Assembly: GCA_019321725.1 (NCBI GenBank)
Contig: CM033106.1
Span: 24,488,965 to 24,552,964, forward strand
Reading direction: 5' to 3'
DNA length: 64,000 nucleotides
From: Paulownia fortunei
Lineage: Eukaryota > Streptophyta > Magnoliopsida > Lamiales > Paulowniaceae
In this document: piece after piece, positions 20,219 to 34,724 of the stretch
How the letters are laid out: each line of letters begins with the position of its first letter
How positions within the stretch are numbered: the stretch's first letter is position 1
The notes under the pieces: model-generated
Seen by the model: only the letters and a program-made list of their open reading frames with translations
The model's database searches: none
What the model was told of the DNA's origin: nothing
Program-made: the position numbers and the translations under genes

Positions 20219-23200
20219 TTAGCTCGTGACATGAAAAGTATGGATTCCCGATTTTGATTGATGGGATGAGAGTGATTCCAAGTCATAAATGGCTGTTTGA
20301 GTTGCCTTCTCTGCTTCCTCAATATGGTGAATAGAGCTCATTTCCCTGTTCTTACCCCATAAAACTCCATACAGTCCCAAAACAATCAAAACTGACCCTG
20401 CTACTCTGCAAAAACAATGAGCGAGCTAGCAATATTAGTACCTACTCTTGTTGCACTTTGAATATCAAATGGGAAACTTTGTAATGGATGGTTACTCTTT
20501 CATTCATTTTAGTTTTAATATTACATTGAGTTGTTTATATGTGTGCAAAATATACGTAGGAGTAAAATAGTGCAATTTTTCAGTAAAAATGACTTTTTGA
20601 TATCTGTTGAGAATCTTTTATCTATCTTAAATGTGTTCGATCAAATCGAGACTGAACTAAAAGTATGTACAAGTTTTGTATATAATATCAAATTATGACT
20701 GGACTCGCCCATTTCTAATTTATACTCTAACAATACTACGATTTAAATATGAGTGGAAACATACATTAATTCTACTGAGAAAATACTTGGAAAACTTGGG
20801 AATGTAATGTTGTTCTGTGCAAATATCAAATTGCCTTAACTTTTTATGGAAAGAAATAAAGGATGCGGGAACTCATGCAAACTTCATGTCAAAGTCTTTA
20901 TCTACATTAAAATTTGAAGCTTAAGAGTTGTTGCATAAATGAGGAATGTACTCAATTTGATAACATTACTAAAGTCAACTGCAGTACAATGTGGCGACGT
21001 GAACTGAAATGGGTGTTAACTAAGAAAATAAATGCATATAACTTGGTCAAGTTCTATTGTAGAATTTCTAAGGTATAGAAATTTCATGTTTTGAGACTTT
21101 GTAGGTGGATTTACGAGAATCATCTGCATCACAGTGAGAGAAATATATACATTAAAAATAGGAAATTCTTCTTGGGTCTAATCTGTATTATTTTATATTC
21201 TTAAAAACCAACAATTCTTTCTGTTTTTTTCGAAATACTCCATACCTATTCGTCACAAAAATACGATGATACAATCTACTCATGAGAAAAACTTACCTTA
21301 ATCTCAAAATAGAATTGATGCAAAATACATATGAAATTAAGCTAAAAAAAAAGAAAAACATAAGGTTGTAAGAAATGGACTTACGTTCCAACATAGAGCT
21401 TTTCTTCAAGTAAAGCCCAACTGAGGATAGCCACAATAACAAGTAGCAAGGGGCTAAACACTGATACATATAGAGGACCTTTCCTCTCTATACACCATGA
21501 CATGAGGCAAAATGCAAGTGCAGAACACACAACTCCCTGGTACAAAAAGCAATACCATTACCATTATTATTATCATTATTTCCTTAAGTCTGCGCAATAA
21601 ATTATATGGTCATTTAATTTTGATCGATTTAAGTTCTAATAAATTAAATCATATGAAATTAAGAAAAATACCGCGTAGATGCTTGAAACGATCCTAATAC
21701 TGGGACTGAGTGACCAAGCTGATAAATTGTGGTCGAAAGAAAAGCCGACGACCAGACACTGGATACTTGCCATTAGGCACATCAATGCTGAGCTTGAGTA
21801 GGGAGCCCCATACTTCTGGCTTACTCTTGTCTAGAAGAAGGAAAAAAAAAAAGCAAATTATTTAATTAAATAACAAATACTAATACTTGTTAATATTATC
21901 GTTGTCTAGGTTCAATATTCTAGAATGAAATAAGACTTGTCTAAACAAACTCAATTAATCACACGACACGACAGTTTCATACATTTAATATTTTAAAAAA
22001 TCAATACATCAATCACACAGTAAGCATAACTCGTTCCATGTGTAGCTTTTGGTCTGCATAGACTAGTTTGAGTAAGAATCGTGCAAAGTAACATATGTAC
22101 TATTTAAAAATCGGAACACTTTCTATTAATTCAAAAAAAAAAAAAGATATATATATATATGTGGGTTATTAGAATAATCGAAAAATCAAAGAAAAATTTC
22201 ATATAAATACCAAACCTACATCATAGTGTTTGTATGAATATGTGAGACCGAAATATTTAAGACATCGTGATGCTTACTTGGATAATTAGCCAGACGGCCC
22301 AAGAAACGGCGCTGACAATGAGGAGAAAAGGCCCCAAGATCAAATTGACATGGTTGATGGAACTCTTGGTACCTGTCTTCTCTGCATATTTCCAATGGAC
22401 ACTGGATTCACCTATGTTCATAATAGATCCATGGTAAAATGACAATAATAGAGCTCCTCCAACACATATTATTGTCCCCAATACTTTTGCTTGCCCAGCC
22501 TTGCTCTTCAGTCCCAATTTTTCTAGTCTGTCACAAATAAAATTTATTTAATTTTAATCGTGATTATCGTTCAATAGAAAGTAAGAAACACGTTTTTCAG
22601 GTCGAAAAAGTCGTGTCTTGATTTGAACAAACGAAACAAAATTATCAGGTTGTGTAGGTTTTTACAATCTGATGCCAAATTAATTAACATGATAATACAC
22701 AAAAACAAACTTACTAAACTATTTAAAATAGTAATTATTAGTACATATTTCAAGCCAAAAGAAAATAAAACAATATCAATGCAATTAAAAATCTTAGGAA
22801 AAGAAAATTAACGAGGGACTTATAAATTCAATCAAAAAAATTGATCTTTAAGGAAAAATAAACATCACTTTAGACAAAAAAGCAAAACGGCATAATTTTT
22901 ATATGAAAGTAAGAAATTAAATACATTATCTGAAATTAAATTAACATAACTATTTGAAGAAAATAAAAATTGCCATAACTTCAATATAAGTTCATTTTTC
23001 TTTTCATTTTTTTTTTTTTTGCTAAAGAAAATAAACAAAAAAAAAAAATCTTACCCAAAAGGAACAGCCATGATAAAAGTGACTGCAGGGTTAATATTGG
23101 TCAATGCACATGCAATAGTTGGAGTTGAATTCTTGAGTCCCACAAAATATGTGATCTGATTCACTGTAACCCTGCATAGTAAAATTTAATTTCCCTGTAT

Positions 23201-24635
23201 CAAAATATTTAAAATTTTCAATTATTTGTATAAGTCCAGAATTTTTCCAAGGACTTACCCAAATATGGAGCATAAGAAAATCTGGAAAAAGATCGATAGT
23301 GTCATTTTAGGCCGTGTTTTCCTGTAATATTGATATTAAAGACGAAAAATCACATTCAATAACAGAAATACATAAATATAAAATAGATTATAGCCAAATA
23401 GACAATTTTATTCGTTGCGTGAGTAAATCAAGCTGTAGGTAAATAATTATATCAAATATTGAGAGCACATAAATCCTGATAGAAAATATTTTGACTAAGT
23501 TCTTCCTAGAATATAAATATGTATTAATACACTAATATTCAAAGAGAAAAATAAGTTCTCTAATTAATGTTCATTACATACAATGAAAATCTTTTATAAT
23601 TAATTAGATCTAAACATAAAATAATTATTTAGGTCGAAAAAGTGTATGGCTATAGGAGAACTATTCAGAAGATTGGAAATAAATGTCCTTAATTAAATAT
23701 GAATATCCTTTACTACTAGCAAGTCATATTTTGAAGATGTTTTATATTAAGTTCATATCAAAATGCTTATTCTCACTATCACCTAATTCTATATCTACAT
23801 TAAATAGCATAATTTCAGTACTTAAGGAAGAGTAATTAGAGGATAATAGTCTAATAGTCTACATTTGTTTTGTCTTATATATACATATATATGTCCACCA
23901 CACATTATTATAGAATTAAAGAGGGGCAAATACAGTTTTGGTCTGTCATGCAATTTTTTTTTTCTCTCGTCTCTCATCTCTCTTTTCTCACACATTCATT
24001 CTTAATTCTTTCTAATTTTATTTAAACCATCGCTTCTCTCATGTTTTATTCAATTGATTTTCATTCAATTACATTTTTATCAATTTCTTTCATGGTAGAT
24101 AGCATTTTACTCTCTTGAAAAATGGTAAAAGGGCAAATAACCCATTTTGAAATGAAAAAGGGCTAATTATCCCCTTGTGTTTAAAAAAAAAAAAAAGAGA
24201 GAGAGGTAAAAAATAATATAAAATGGGCAACACACCTTGTATATTTAATTGATTTTTATACAAAATCTTCTTGTCATTTTTGTATTTTAGGCACGCATAA
24301 AGTGTGTGCTGGCGACTAAGTATATATATGATGCATGCATGAGTATGTATAATTAGTTATTACTATAAATAGTATATAAAAAACGAAAAGCTAGAAATGA
24401 AAGACAGACAAATATATATCGCTCTTGGGCACACATGTTCCTTGATCAACCTGGATGAAACGCAGGTGTGGTTGATAACAGATACCAAAGCTTCCAACGT
24501 GAAGGGCCATTCATCACACACACACACACACACACATATGTATGTGCTTATATACATACATATGTGTGTGTGTGTGTGTGTGTGAGTGTGTGGTTGATAA
24601 GAGATACCAAAGCTTCCAACGTGAAGAGCCATTTT

Positions 24636-24666
<31 letters not shown>

Positions 24667-25638
24667 GCATATATGTGCGCACTCAGTGTGTGTTTGTGTG
24701 TGCAATTCTTTTTCTAGGAATAAATGGTTTTTGGGGTGAGTTGCATTTAACCATCTGTGAAATGTGAAAAAATTTAAAAAAAACCCTTATATATGTAAAA
24801 TATATAGGGTTGAATTACCTTCCTATGGAAATTAATCAAAAGAGCAACAAAACGCATGTGAAAAATAATGTTAAAATTAAATTGCTCATTCTGAATTGAA
24901 AAAAATGAGTAAATTGCCTCTTCGTCCAAGAAAATTACATGGTTGTTTTTTTTTTCTTAATTCTTAAGAGGAAAATTTGCTAATATAATTTTGACATTGT
25001 TTTTTTTTTTTTATTATTAATTTTCACAAGGGTACTCCGCAATTACTTAAGTATTCAATTCGCAGGTTATCTATTTTCCTTTTTTTTTTTCCCAAGGGAG
25101 TAAAATACAATTTACCCTCAATTTTTTTGTTAAATAACTTCAATGACTCAATTTAAACATGACATATTATGAGACAATCGATTACATAGTTAATGTAACA
25201 ATGCTGCAATGTAATCAATTTGGTACGACCAAACTGAGCATGGGTAGAATTCCGGTTTCTGATTCCCTACAACTAAGTTCTTGATGCAACAACTAAGTGT
25301 AAACACTAAAACCATGCCTTGACACAAAATCAAAAGAGTCCAAAATTTCATGTGTGTGTGTGTGTGTGTATTATTGTGAGAGAGTTTGATACCAAAAAAA
25401 AAGAAAAAGAAAAAGAAAACACGCACACACACACAAAGTTAATAGTAATTTGAGCTGCATACCTCTCCATGAAATAAGCAAAAGGGGCTATGGCTACCGT
25501 AGCGAATACTTGCCGGTAGGCAACATGGACGAAAGGGTTCATCCCAGAATCCATTGCAACTTTAGATATAATGTTCATACCGGCGTAGCCCAATTGTACG
25601 ATAACCATGGCCAATAAAGGCATCAAATCTCCCTCCAT
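20219..25638 (-). CDS. WAT1-related protein (nodulin MtN21/EamA-like transporter)
   Basis: A complete seven-exon gene on the minus strand: 25463-25638, 23259-23321, 23055-23171, 22278-22527, 21672-21830, 21385-21536 and 20219-20405. All introns are GT-AG. The exons total 1104 bases, giving 367 residues, within the usual range for the family. The protein starts [20 protein letters not shown] and carries family hallmarks: [15 protein letters not shown] (33-47), [34 protein letters not shown] and the second EamA half from [15 protein letters not shown] to LYVGT. About ten hydrophobic segments are expected, with a hydrophilic C-terminal tail of about 45 residues after WGKNREM. Arabidopsis WAT1 is a tonoplast auxin exporter; other members move amino acids or remain uncharacterised. 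The substrate here cannot be told. The first intron is 2141 bases and contains CA/TG palindromes. No upstream ATG lies between the TATA box and the start. Confidence 0.95.
24467..24710. repeat. 122-bp tandem duplication with CA/TG palindromes, intron 1 of the WAT1-like gene
   Basis: Unit 1 (24467-24588) and unit 2 (from 24589) both begin TGTGGTTGATAA and share AGATACCAAAGCTTCCAACG. Each continues into a (CA)n run, a short AT-rich spacer and a (TG)n run, so each unit ends in a potential hairpin. Another (GT)n run lies at about 25351-25369. Confidence 0.88.
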
Positions 25639-25770
25639 AATTTCTTCTTAATTTTCTCTAATAATATATATATAATTTCTTCAGAAAAACAAGAAAATTA
25701 AGAAGAAAAAATGGAACTAATTTTGCAGGAGAAAGTGGGAGATGGAAAGACAAAAACAAAATGAAGAAGG

Positions 25771-25778
25771 TATATATA
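25771..25778 (-). promoter_or_regulatory. Probable TATA box of the WAT1-related gene
   Basis: CTATATATACC on the minus strand, 133 bases upstream of the start codon. It implies a leader of about 100 bases with no upstream ATG. Confidence 0.5.
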
Positions 25779-28394
25779 GTTATAAAAGATGATGCAAATG
25801 TGACAAATACAAGGCTAGTGAAGAAGCCATATCTCATGGAAAGAGTGGGGGAAAATCCAAACAAAAGGGCAGGGTTTCTTGTTTGTGCATGGGTTTCACG
25901 CATGGCCATTCTTGCATTAAAGCTACTTTCAGTTAACCTTATTGTTTGCCAGCTTTTGCCTTCACTTTGCAACCAAAAAAAAAGAAATAAAATATGTATA
26001 CTTGTAGTAACCAAATTGAATAGTTCCATATTCTGGTGCAAGATTTTTTTTTTTAAGAAAAGAAAAATTAGTGTACGATAAGTGTTGTGGGCGAAGAAGA
26101 AGATGAACTTTTCTTCTTCTTTTTTTTTTATTCTTTTTTCTAAGAGTAGTTGAATCATGCAATGTCTGTACATGATTGACATAGAATGCACATAAATCCA
26201 CATAAATTGAATTTCTAGAAGAATACATTTGCAAAACTTATTCCACGGCAACTCTTATATGTCAAGATTTTATTAGAACCTTAGACAAGCCTGAGTTTAT
26301 GTGGTTTTTGTGATAAAATATTTGTTTACATTATTTTCTTTTTTTTTTGTTCTAGTCTTTGTGTTGTAATTCATGCATATCTAGATGAGTTATTCACAAA
26401 TTTTTTTATTTTCTGCAATAAAATTAATCATTTTACTGTAGAGGAAAAGTTACATTTCAGAAAATAATTTTTAAAATTAGAGAAAATTTTATGAGAAGAA
26501 AGCTTTATTATTTTTAAATAATACCCTATGTTTAAATTATTAATAGAGCCCCTTTTTAAGGCATAATTAAGGGTGAACTGGAGTCAAGCTGGGGGTGCTA
26601 GTTTCTTCATTTCTCTTCTGCTTTAACAAGATTCAGAGGTGGTTGCTAATCGGCTAATTAATGATCCCTGGATTCACAAAACAGCAACTTAAAATTGTGC
26701 TTATTCTGAGGGTTTTGAGTGCCTTGTAGGTTACTAAAGCAAGGAGATTTCAGGTCAAAAATAAAAAATAAAATAAAATAAACACTCCATAGGTACCGCA
26801 GGTACAAATGATGCTTGAATCGTGAGTTTAGCGTCAAACAAGAAGGTCCTGAAATTCCAAATCTTAGCATAATAATAAATATCTATGTGGTGGAACACAA
26901 GTGGATCTATTATGCATGAACGATTGTGATTTTAAGAAATTTTAAATTTCGAAACCTCCTAAAAATTACAAGTTAATGAGTGAGTTTTGAAGCAGATTGT
27001 GGGTTTTGATTTCGCAACGCGCTCAAGCCTTTCCCCATATGTATAGGTATAAACAAATTCAAATGTATAGTTTAGTGTTACTAATGTTATTTAGCTATTA
27101 TGCAATCTAAGTTTGATTAGTTTTAATCAAAATGATCTAAATTTCCAATTTAAATTTTAAAAAAATTTGATCAGATGGGTCTCGAGTTTAATCGAATTTG
27201 TCTTATTCTCGTCCTATTGCCATATCTATTGGTGGGCTAGTTACGAATTAAGCCGAAATCCAAACCCCCCTACATAGTTATCTCTAATCAAAATTTATGT
27301 CCTTTAACTTTTGTCATGTTTGTTCTTTTTTCTTTTTTCTAAAAATAATCCTTGAAGAAGGGGTATGTTTGAGAATTCATTTTAGTTTCAGACTCAACTA
27401 TCCTTATTATAGAGAAAGTTCATTTTAGGCTAAAAAAAAAGGTTAGTTTCAGACTCAACTTTCCTCTTTAGTTTGTTAGGCATGGAGTTCCGTATAAATA
27501 AGGAACTTGATTATTTGATTGCCTATTGTGTAGACATTTTTAAATTAATAAAAGGACACCAATTCATACTAAGAAGAAACTTTGCAATTGGAACTATTAT
27601 TATTATATCAAGATCCCATTTAAGATGATTTATTTTTGATTAATTTTCTTGGAAATGGAAATAAAAAATTCACAAAATTACTATACACATAGAAATCAGA
27701 TTATTTTAAAGTCGATTAAGATTTTATTCATGCCCATTTCAATAAAAAAACAAGATGTATATACACTAATTTTAACAAATGTGCCCTTTGAGGGAAGGAG
27801 GGGAGAAAATTAATTTGGACTCCATTGTGACAAACAATATGTGAGGTCAGGTATCACCACGTTATAAGAAATAAACTGCTTTATAGTTTGATATTACTAG
27901 TGTAGTATAATAATATTTTGATTTTTATCAAATATTTGTGCTAGTATTATATTGTTTATACTAGGGGTATGTGCCTATGTTCTTATTTATCCTTTGGTCA
28001 GTCTATATTAAGAAACTAATTACAAAACATGGAGGGGATGTTAGATTTGATAAGAGAAATTGGGAGTTGATGTGTGTTTGGAAGCTACCATTATATTATT
28101 TTTTATTTTTTATCCTTAGAAATTTTGATTGGCTTGATAGTTTGTGAATGTCGATGGAGGCCATCGTCCAACTTTTTAGCAGTGTTGTAATTCTTTGTTG
28201 GGATGAAAGCTATTTAAAAATTAAAGGGAAAAAAAAAATTCCCCATGTTTCTTTGCTCAAAATTTCCTTGTCCTATAGAATACACTAGAATAGATTTCAA
28301 ATTTTGAGTAACATACTTCTATCATTTGTAATTTTCAAAATAGGATTTCATTGTATTTTTGGGGGCTTAAAAGGAATTATATATGATAAAGTAT

Positions 28395-28620
28395 AGGAAT
28401 GGCAATGAGCAAGTTTAACCTACCCCCATTTAATTTTATTTATTTTTAAAATTTATTTATATATATTTATATGAATTTTTTTAGAAAACTTTAGTGTATT
28501 ATTTTTTAAAAAAATATATTTTTTAATATTTTTAAAATAACAAAATGGGTCTAACAAATCTGAGTCATAAAAATTCTTAATCAAATTAGATCAAATCCAC
28601 CACGTTGCGATGCTTAATAA
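28395..28620. repeat. Dispersed AT-rich repeat, copy 2
   Basis: Begins TAGGAATGGCAATGAGCAAG, has an AT-rich core and ends near AAATCCACCACGTTGCGATG. Resembles the blocks at 18300 and 34725 in layout. Confidence 0.4.
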
Positions 28621-29319
28621 AACATAATAATTTAGGGGGTGGAGAAGCTTTCCTTGGTTTCCTTTTGGTGAATATGTGCTTAGCTCTGCTGAAGGAATGC
28701 CTGGGGAACCCCAAAGAGCAAAGCCTATTTATACGAGTTCTTGTCTTTATTTTCCGACACATTTTGGTGCACCGTTGAAAACAGTAATAAATGTAATTTT
28801 TATTATTCTTTTTATTCTCTTTTAAGGGATTAATATGTTTTTTTCATAAAAGCTGAATCATTTTGTAATTGAGAGAGTGCAACATACTTAATTTATTTTT
28901 AATGATTCATAAAAGGGTTGCAAAAGAAGGGAAGCTTAACAAAATTGCAACACCTCCGAGGACCAAAAAGTAAATTCATTCACTAGGTTGGAAGCTTGAA
29001 TTCATTTAAAAAACAAATAACAAAATAACAAAAAAAAATATTGTTAGTAAAAAAAATTGAGCACATTATAATTATATTATCAATCAATGTCTATTTTACT
29101 ACAAGAAATAGTCATATAATAAATTTTGTATCAAAGTGAAAAAGCAATTCATATAATATTAAACAATTACATATAGGTTACTGAGACTTAAAAATGTCTT
29201 AATAAGTTAATAACCAAAAAAAAAGATGAGGTTAGCATTTCCGTATTGTTTGGAAACAAGAAATTCTTGGTTGGTTCCTTTTATCACAACCTCATATATA
29301 TGAGTATCATCAATTTAAT

Positions 29320-29495
29320 AGTCCACTAATTATATTAACAAATATTAGAACATTTTTTTTTCTTTAAATTCATATATTTTTATTAATTTAGTATCAATTA
29401 CATGCATAGTCCACTAATTATATTAACAAATATTAGAACATTTTTTTCCTTTATATTCATATATTTTTATTAATTTAGTATCAATTACATTCATA
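29320..29495. repeat. 88-bp tandem duplication
   Basis: Two nearly identical adjacent units, each starting AGTCCACTAATTATATTAAC and ending with ATCAATTACAT-CAT. They differ at only a few positions, so the duplication is recent. Confidence 0.9.
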
Positions 29496-29681
29496 CATAT
29501 ATGCATGTATGTGTATTGTCATATTTTTCTATATAATATTTATGTTGGACTGATTTGAGTTTTGCTCCCAATAGATTTTCCTCACTTGGGGATCGATCCT
29601 AACTCAATCCAAATATGCTCCTATTCCTAAAATCACAGAAATTGGGTTAGGATCCCCCGAACGAAATTCTTCAAATACTTA

Positions 29682-30066
29682 GGCTTTGTTTGGTTATATT
29701 TTAGATGTTTTGAGGATGATGTTTAGGGGAATATAATTTGGGAGAATGAAGAAAGAATAAAAGTAATGTTTGCTTTATGTTTTGGGGGATAGATAATTTT
29801 TACTGGAACAATTATGTCATATAAGTTTTGATGGGTAAATGGTAGTACATAATTTTTTTTAATGTTAAGAAATATACTTTTGAATATAAGAAAGAAATGA
29901 TATATGTTTACAGTAATATAATAATTAAAAAATATAACGCTTGTGATATATAATGGGTCTCATTTTATTTTAGGGAAAGAATGAATTATTTTGAAAAAAT
30001 GAGGAAAACAAACATATTCTTGATCCGGGAGAAAAAAACCATCCCGAAACATAACCAAATATAGCC
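29682..30066. mobile_element. Tourist/PIF-Harbinger-like MITE, 385 bp
   Basis: Terminal inverted repeats start GGCTTTGTTTGGTTAT on the left; on the right, read in reverse, GGCTATATTTGGTTAT. They are flanked by a TTA target duplication (29679-29681 and 30067-30069). The interior is non-coding. The ends differ from those of the 12573-12972 element, so it belongs to a different subfamily. Confidence 0.8.
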
Positions 30067-33000
30067 TTAAATTAATAAAAGGTATTAAAAAGTAGAAGGT
30101 TTTTATAATAATAAAAACAAATCAATTTGATCAAGGCATCATGATCCTAAGACTTCGATGATTCCCCTTCCAAGGGTGAGGATTTTAGAATCTATGTGGT
30201 TTTGATTCAGGTTGGCCCAAACCCGAGTAAAAACGTGCGGATCTTGGACATTGGATTTTTGTAATGAGAGCAATTAGGTTTATTTCAAGCTTTACGTGTG
30301 GGTATTCCATATCATATCCTAAATTTTTTAAAATAATTTAAAAATCCGTATAGTGTATTCATATAGTGTTATGATGTATTGGGTTCAAAAGAAATGTGCT
30401 ATTCATTTGTATCTTGATTTGAATTTCTTTGATCTGCTGAAACATTTAAAATATGCTATATAACATTTAAAATAGTAACAGCTTGACATAATAAGAATCA
30501 TGAGTTGACTCCACAACATTTAGAAAGTATGCTAATTGCTAATTGCTAATTGCATCTCATAAATTTTAATGTAAGAAATATAATTTTTCAGCTGGACCTA
30601 ATCCAGTATTTTCTAAGCACCAATTTTGTATGAGTTTTAGAGAAAATTTTCACATTTATACCATACTTACATATACATCGCCCCAAGTTTAATAGATAAA
30701 ATTGCAAAAAAAAATAAAATAAAATTGAAATACAGAAGAAGAAAGATAAATTGAAAAAGTTGAACAAGAAAGATTTTATCTCTTATTATTAATTATCATG
30801 TTTAAATAATAAAGAGTCATAAGGCTGTTGTGATTGAAATCATCATTTAAAAAAAAAAAATAGAAACTATACAAAAAAAATAACCTTAAATTTTGAGAAT
30901 GATTATGTACGGTAAGTCATAAACTTCTTGACCTTTTAGCATTTGGTAGACGTCAGCCTCATACGTGATTTTATGAATTTGTAGAAACAGTCTACAATCA
31001 GCCTAGTCTGATCACTCGATCCCCTTTGTGAGGAGTTATTCCTTCGATGGAAGTTACGATACTATTTTGTCGAAATTTTTAAAAGAAATTCAAATATATT
31101 TTTTACCTATTTACCTGTATCAGTATTACATAAAGATACTTTTTAAAAAAAATGCAAAATTTGAAGTATTAATTACCTAACCATTACTTATGATAATTAA
31201 GAATAAATTTAATTTATTAAACATTATAAATGAAATATAAAATTAAACTGTATCATTTTTTAGTTCTTACACTTCTTTATATGGTATCCATTAATAGTGT
31301 TAGATTTTAATGGGTTTGGTCCATGAAATGATGGTTGTTGGGGGACAAATCCTAATGGGTCTGGTCCATGAAAAGTTTGGAGAATAATACTCTCAATAGA
31401 CAGGTATGTATCCGTGACATGGTGTCCATACGAAGATGCCTACTAATTAATATATGTACATGATTGACTATGATATCTTACATATAAATCGATAAGCCAA
31501 AAATCAAGAATTTATAATTTATGCTGATTTACATTGGTATAATTTGTCTCTTTTATCCTTAAAAATGGTGCATATATAAAATAGGTTAATATTTGAACTT
31601 TTCTTATATTGATTCTAACCTGATCTGAATTTATAGTTCGGATCAACTCAACTTTGACTGTTGATTGCATAGTATATCTTAAGAGAAAATTTGTCACGAT
31701 GACACCAACTGTCATAACATTACGTGCTCTACAAGTTAAAAACAACCTATAAATACTCTCGAATTATTATAAATAATTTTAGTTGAGGGTCAAACCAATA
31801 TGCCTAACTATTTTTAATTACAAATGAACTTGATTATTAAAAATCGAATACGACCCAATTCGAAGCTCATACACAATGTGGAACTTGAGCAACATCATAT
31901 ACCTACTAAGTCCATCCCCTCCTACAGTCTCCAACAGTAGTAGTTTATAACAACTCTCCTCCTTCTTTCTACGAGTAATGGTGTATAATAAGATATAATT
32001 AGTCAAATAATTCGCTTTTTATATAATTTTTTTTGCACATAAAAAATATATAATTCAAATTTAGAATTTTCTTGAGTTAATATGAGGATTTGTTTTTCTA
32101 AAGAAAAAAAAATCAGATTTAATTTGAAAAGAAAAAAAAATCCTAACTATATCATTTATTTTCACCCTTTTTAGTTTTTAAGCTCTTTTTAAAAAAAAAA
32201 TAAAATAAAATTTGGATGACGTTGCGACCGAGAAACCATTTTGGTGCTAGTAGCTAATTCATTATTCAAGTCTTGATTTTTATTTTTATTTTTAAAGATT
32301 AGGTTCATATTGATTACTTGACTAACATAAATTGATTTTATAGGCATAAGTATATGTTGACACTTTCATACACAAATACAATACATTCATAAAATAAATA
32401 GGTATGGTTTATCGATATATTTACGAGTTTGTTGCAATTTTTAAAAATGAATTTTGTTATGAAAATGAGATTTTGTTAAAAAAAATTTTGTGAATTATCC
32501 CTTACCCAAATCATTAAGACATAAATAATTCATACTCAAATCCTGAATTTTATAAGTATTGCCTTTGAATATAAAGATGAATTTTTTTTATTCTATTATT
32601 ATTATTTTTTCGAATTATCTCTAATGATACCCAAATCATGATTTAAGATATAAAGAATTATACTCAGTGTTGCCTTTGAATTTAATTTTGATGTATTGAC
32701 TTTTGACAATTGAACATCATGACCAAGAAATCTTGAGGAATAATGGTCCACTCTACGTGTGGGCCTGTCTGCTAATGGTTTATTGACTTTATTCGAAGGA
32801 TCTTTTATGGTGTTGGGCCAGTCCAAGAAACAATCATTAGACCTCCAATAGATCCTTTATATTTTAGTCGGATCCAAGTCTGCGAATCTAGATTTGGATC
32901 CGAATATAAAAAAAAATATTTTTTTTAAAAAAAAGTGTACTAGGTGATTAAAAAAAATAATTTTAGTTTTACCCATAAAAAGGAAGTAGCATACATAATC

Positions 33001-33144
33001 CGTTAAAAACTCTTTATCTAGACGATAATAAATTACTGTTATTTGATTCTATTGGATTAAGATCCTACACAAGTTGGACAAGATTTAATTCGAATTTGTT
33101 TGTATTCCACTATTTGTAATCAAATTCAGAGTTACATCTTTAAC

Positions 33145-33655
33145 TACTAGGGTTTTAAAAGAAAAACGTCTCAATCGATGACCTAATTAAATTGACCACA
33201 ATCGATAAGTGAGGAAGTTGATGGGTTACTCTCAAATCGATTTTACTACAAGTCACTAGTTTAACTGATTAGATTGGCAGTTAAATCGATTCAACCGATC
33301 TAATGAAAATCAACTATATTTTTATATTATATTATATAAAATAGTAATGTAATAAATTAATTATAATATACTAAATTCAAAAAAAAAAAAATATCTAATT
33401 AAAAAAATCAATGAAATATACTAAACTTTAAAGTTAAAAAAAAAACAGATAAATAACTAATTTAAAAATATACTTAACAAAGTTTTAAATCTAAATAACT
33501 ACATACATATAATCAAATATTAAGTTTAATCTTTTTAAAAAAAATAATTTTTGAGAATTTTAATCAAATATTCAATTTTTTGCACCCAAACTAAACACCA
33601 ATTCACAGTTGGACCAATTGAAGTGATTGATTCAATTCAATTTTTAAAACATTCT
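33145..33655. repeat. AT-rich interspersed repeat with AACCGAT motifs, copy 1
   Basis: GATTCAACCGATCTAATGA, then an AT-rich body including CTAAATAACTACATA-ATA, resembles the block at 42525-42945. Possible short inverted ends GTTTTAAAA occur near 33151 and 33640. Probably a non-autonomous DNA transposon; its class is not determined. Confidence 0.45.
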
Positions 33656-34724
33656 ATTTAAATATTCTCAAACCACAAAAACCACACACAATCACAATAT
33701 ATAGCTTATATATTATATAATATAGTTAAATTAACAATTGTACTGCTTAAATAAATATGTAACATTAGCTAAAAATGCGACATCATTCAATTGAAAATTA
33801 GAAAAAAAACATATCATAAATCTTTCCTTGTACCTTAATATGTTTATTTGAAGCATTTAATTACCATTTCTATTTGAGTTAATTTTGCAAATTATCTAAA
33901 CACTGAACTTTGATATTTGTGATCAATGGCTACTCTACTTTATACTTAGATATCTGTAGTTTTCAATGCCATTTAAATTAGATATACGATAAGAATACCA
34001 TCACTTTGAAAGCAAAATACTTAATCTAATTCTTTATAATCTTAAGTTATGGTAGAAGCAAATTAGTTTTTATATTTTTAAATTTATCAAAAAAAATATT
34101 AAATACTTGTTTAACATGAAAAGTTAATTTATTTAGATTATGCATTTTTTGGAAATGAAATAATTTGTAAAATATTATTATGATATAATTTGATTGATTA
34201 GTGATTTTAGGAGAAAATTCAAACATATAAGAATAAATAAGATTAACTAAAATGCGAAATGAATAATCTATTAAAAAAATGCCATTAGTATTTATTAAAA
34301 TTTCTTAATTTTTATATTGAAATAAAAAGAATAAGTGCATGTAGTCTCTATTTAATTACATACTTAGAACATAGAGGTCTCAAATATTTTTCTTATTGCA
34401 TAATAATAGATGAGATAAGAAATATTATATAACTCATATTAGTCTAAAATAGTTGAAGATCACAATTAAAATTTAAAAAAAGTAAAAAGTCAATATTAAA
34501 AAATAAATAAAATAGCAAAAACCAGCGAACTCGTACGAACCTAAACGAACCACAAAGTGTGGCTTCAATGACAGGCCAAACTTCGGCAAGAAAATTCAAA
34601 ACTTTAAACGTCTATTTGACCTAAATATTAACAAAATGTATCTAAATTTCACCACCACATGCTTATAAATTATTAAATTAACCACTCATAAAATTAAATC
34701 TTAATAACAACAAAATCAGATGGA

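Noticed and set aside
24363..24767. Several open frames of up to 99 codons on both strands
   Set aside because: They are translations of CA/TG microsatellites (Cys-Val and His-Thr repeats) in an intron.
25658..26251. 197-codon minus-strand open frame upstream of the WAT1-like gene
   Set aside because: It overlaps that gene's inferred leader and TATA box, is low-complexity and matches no family.
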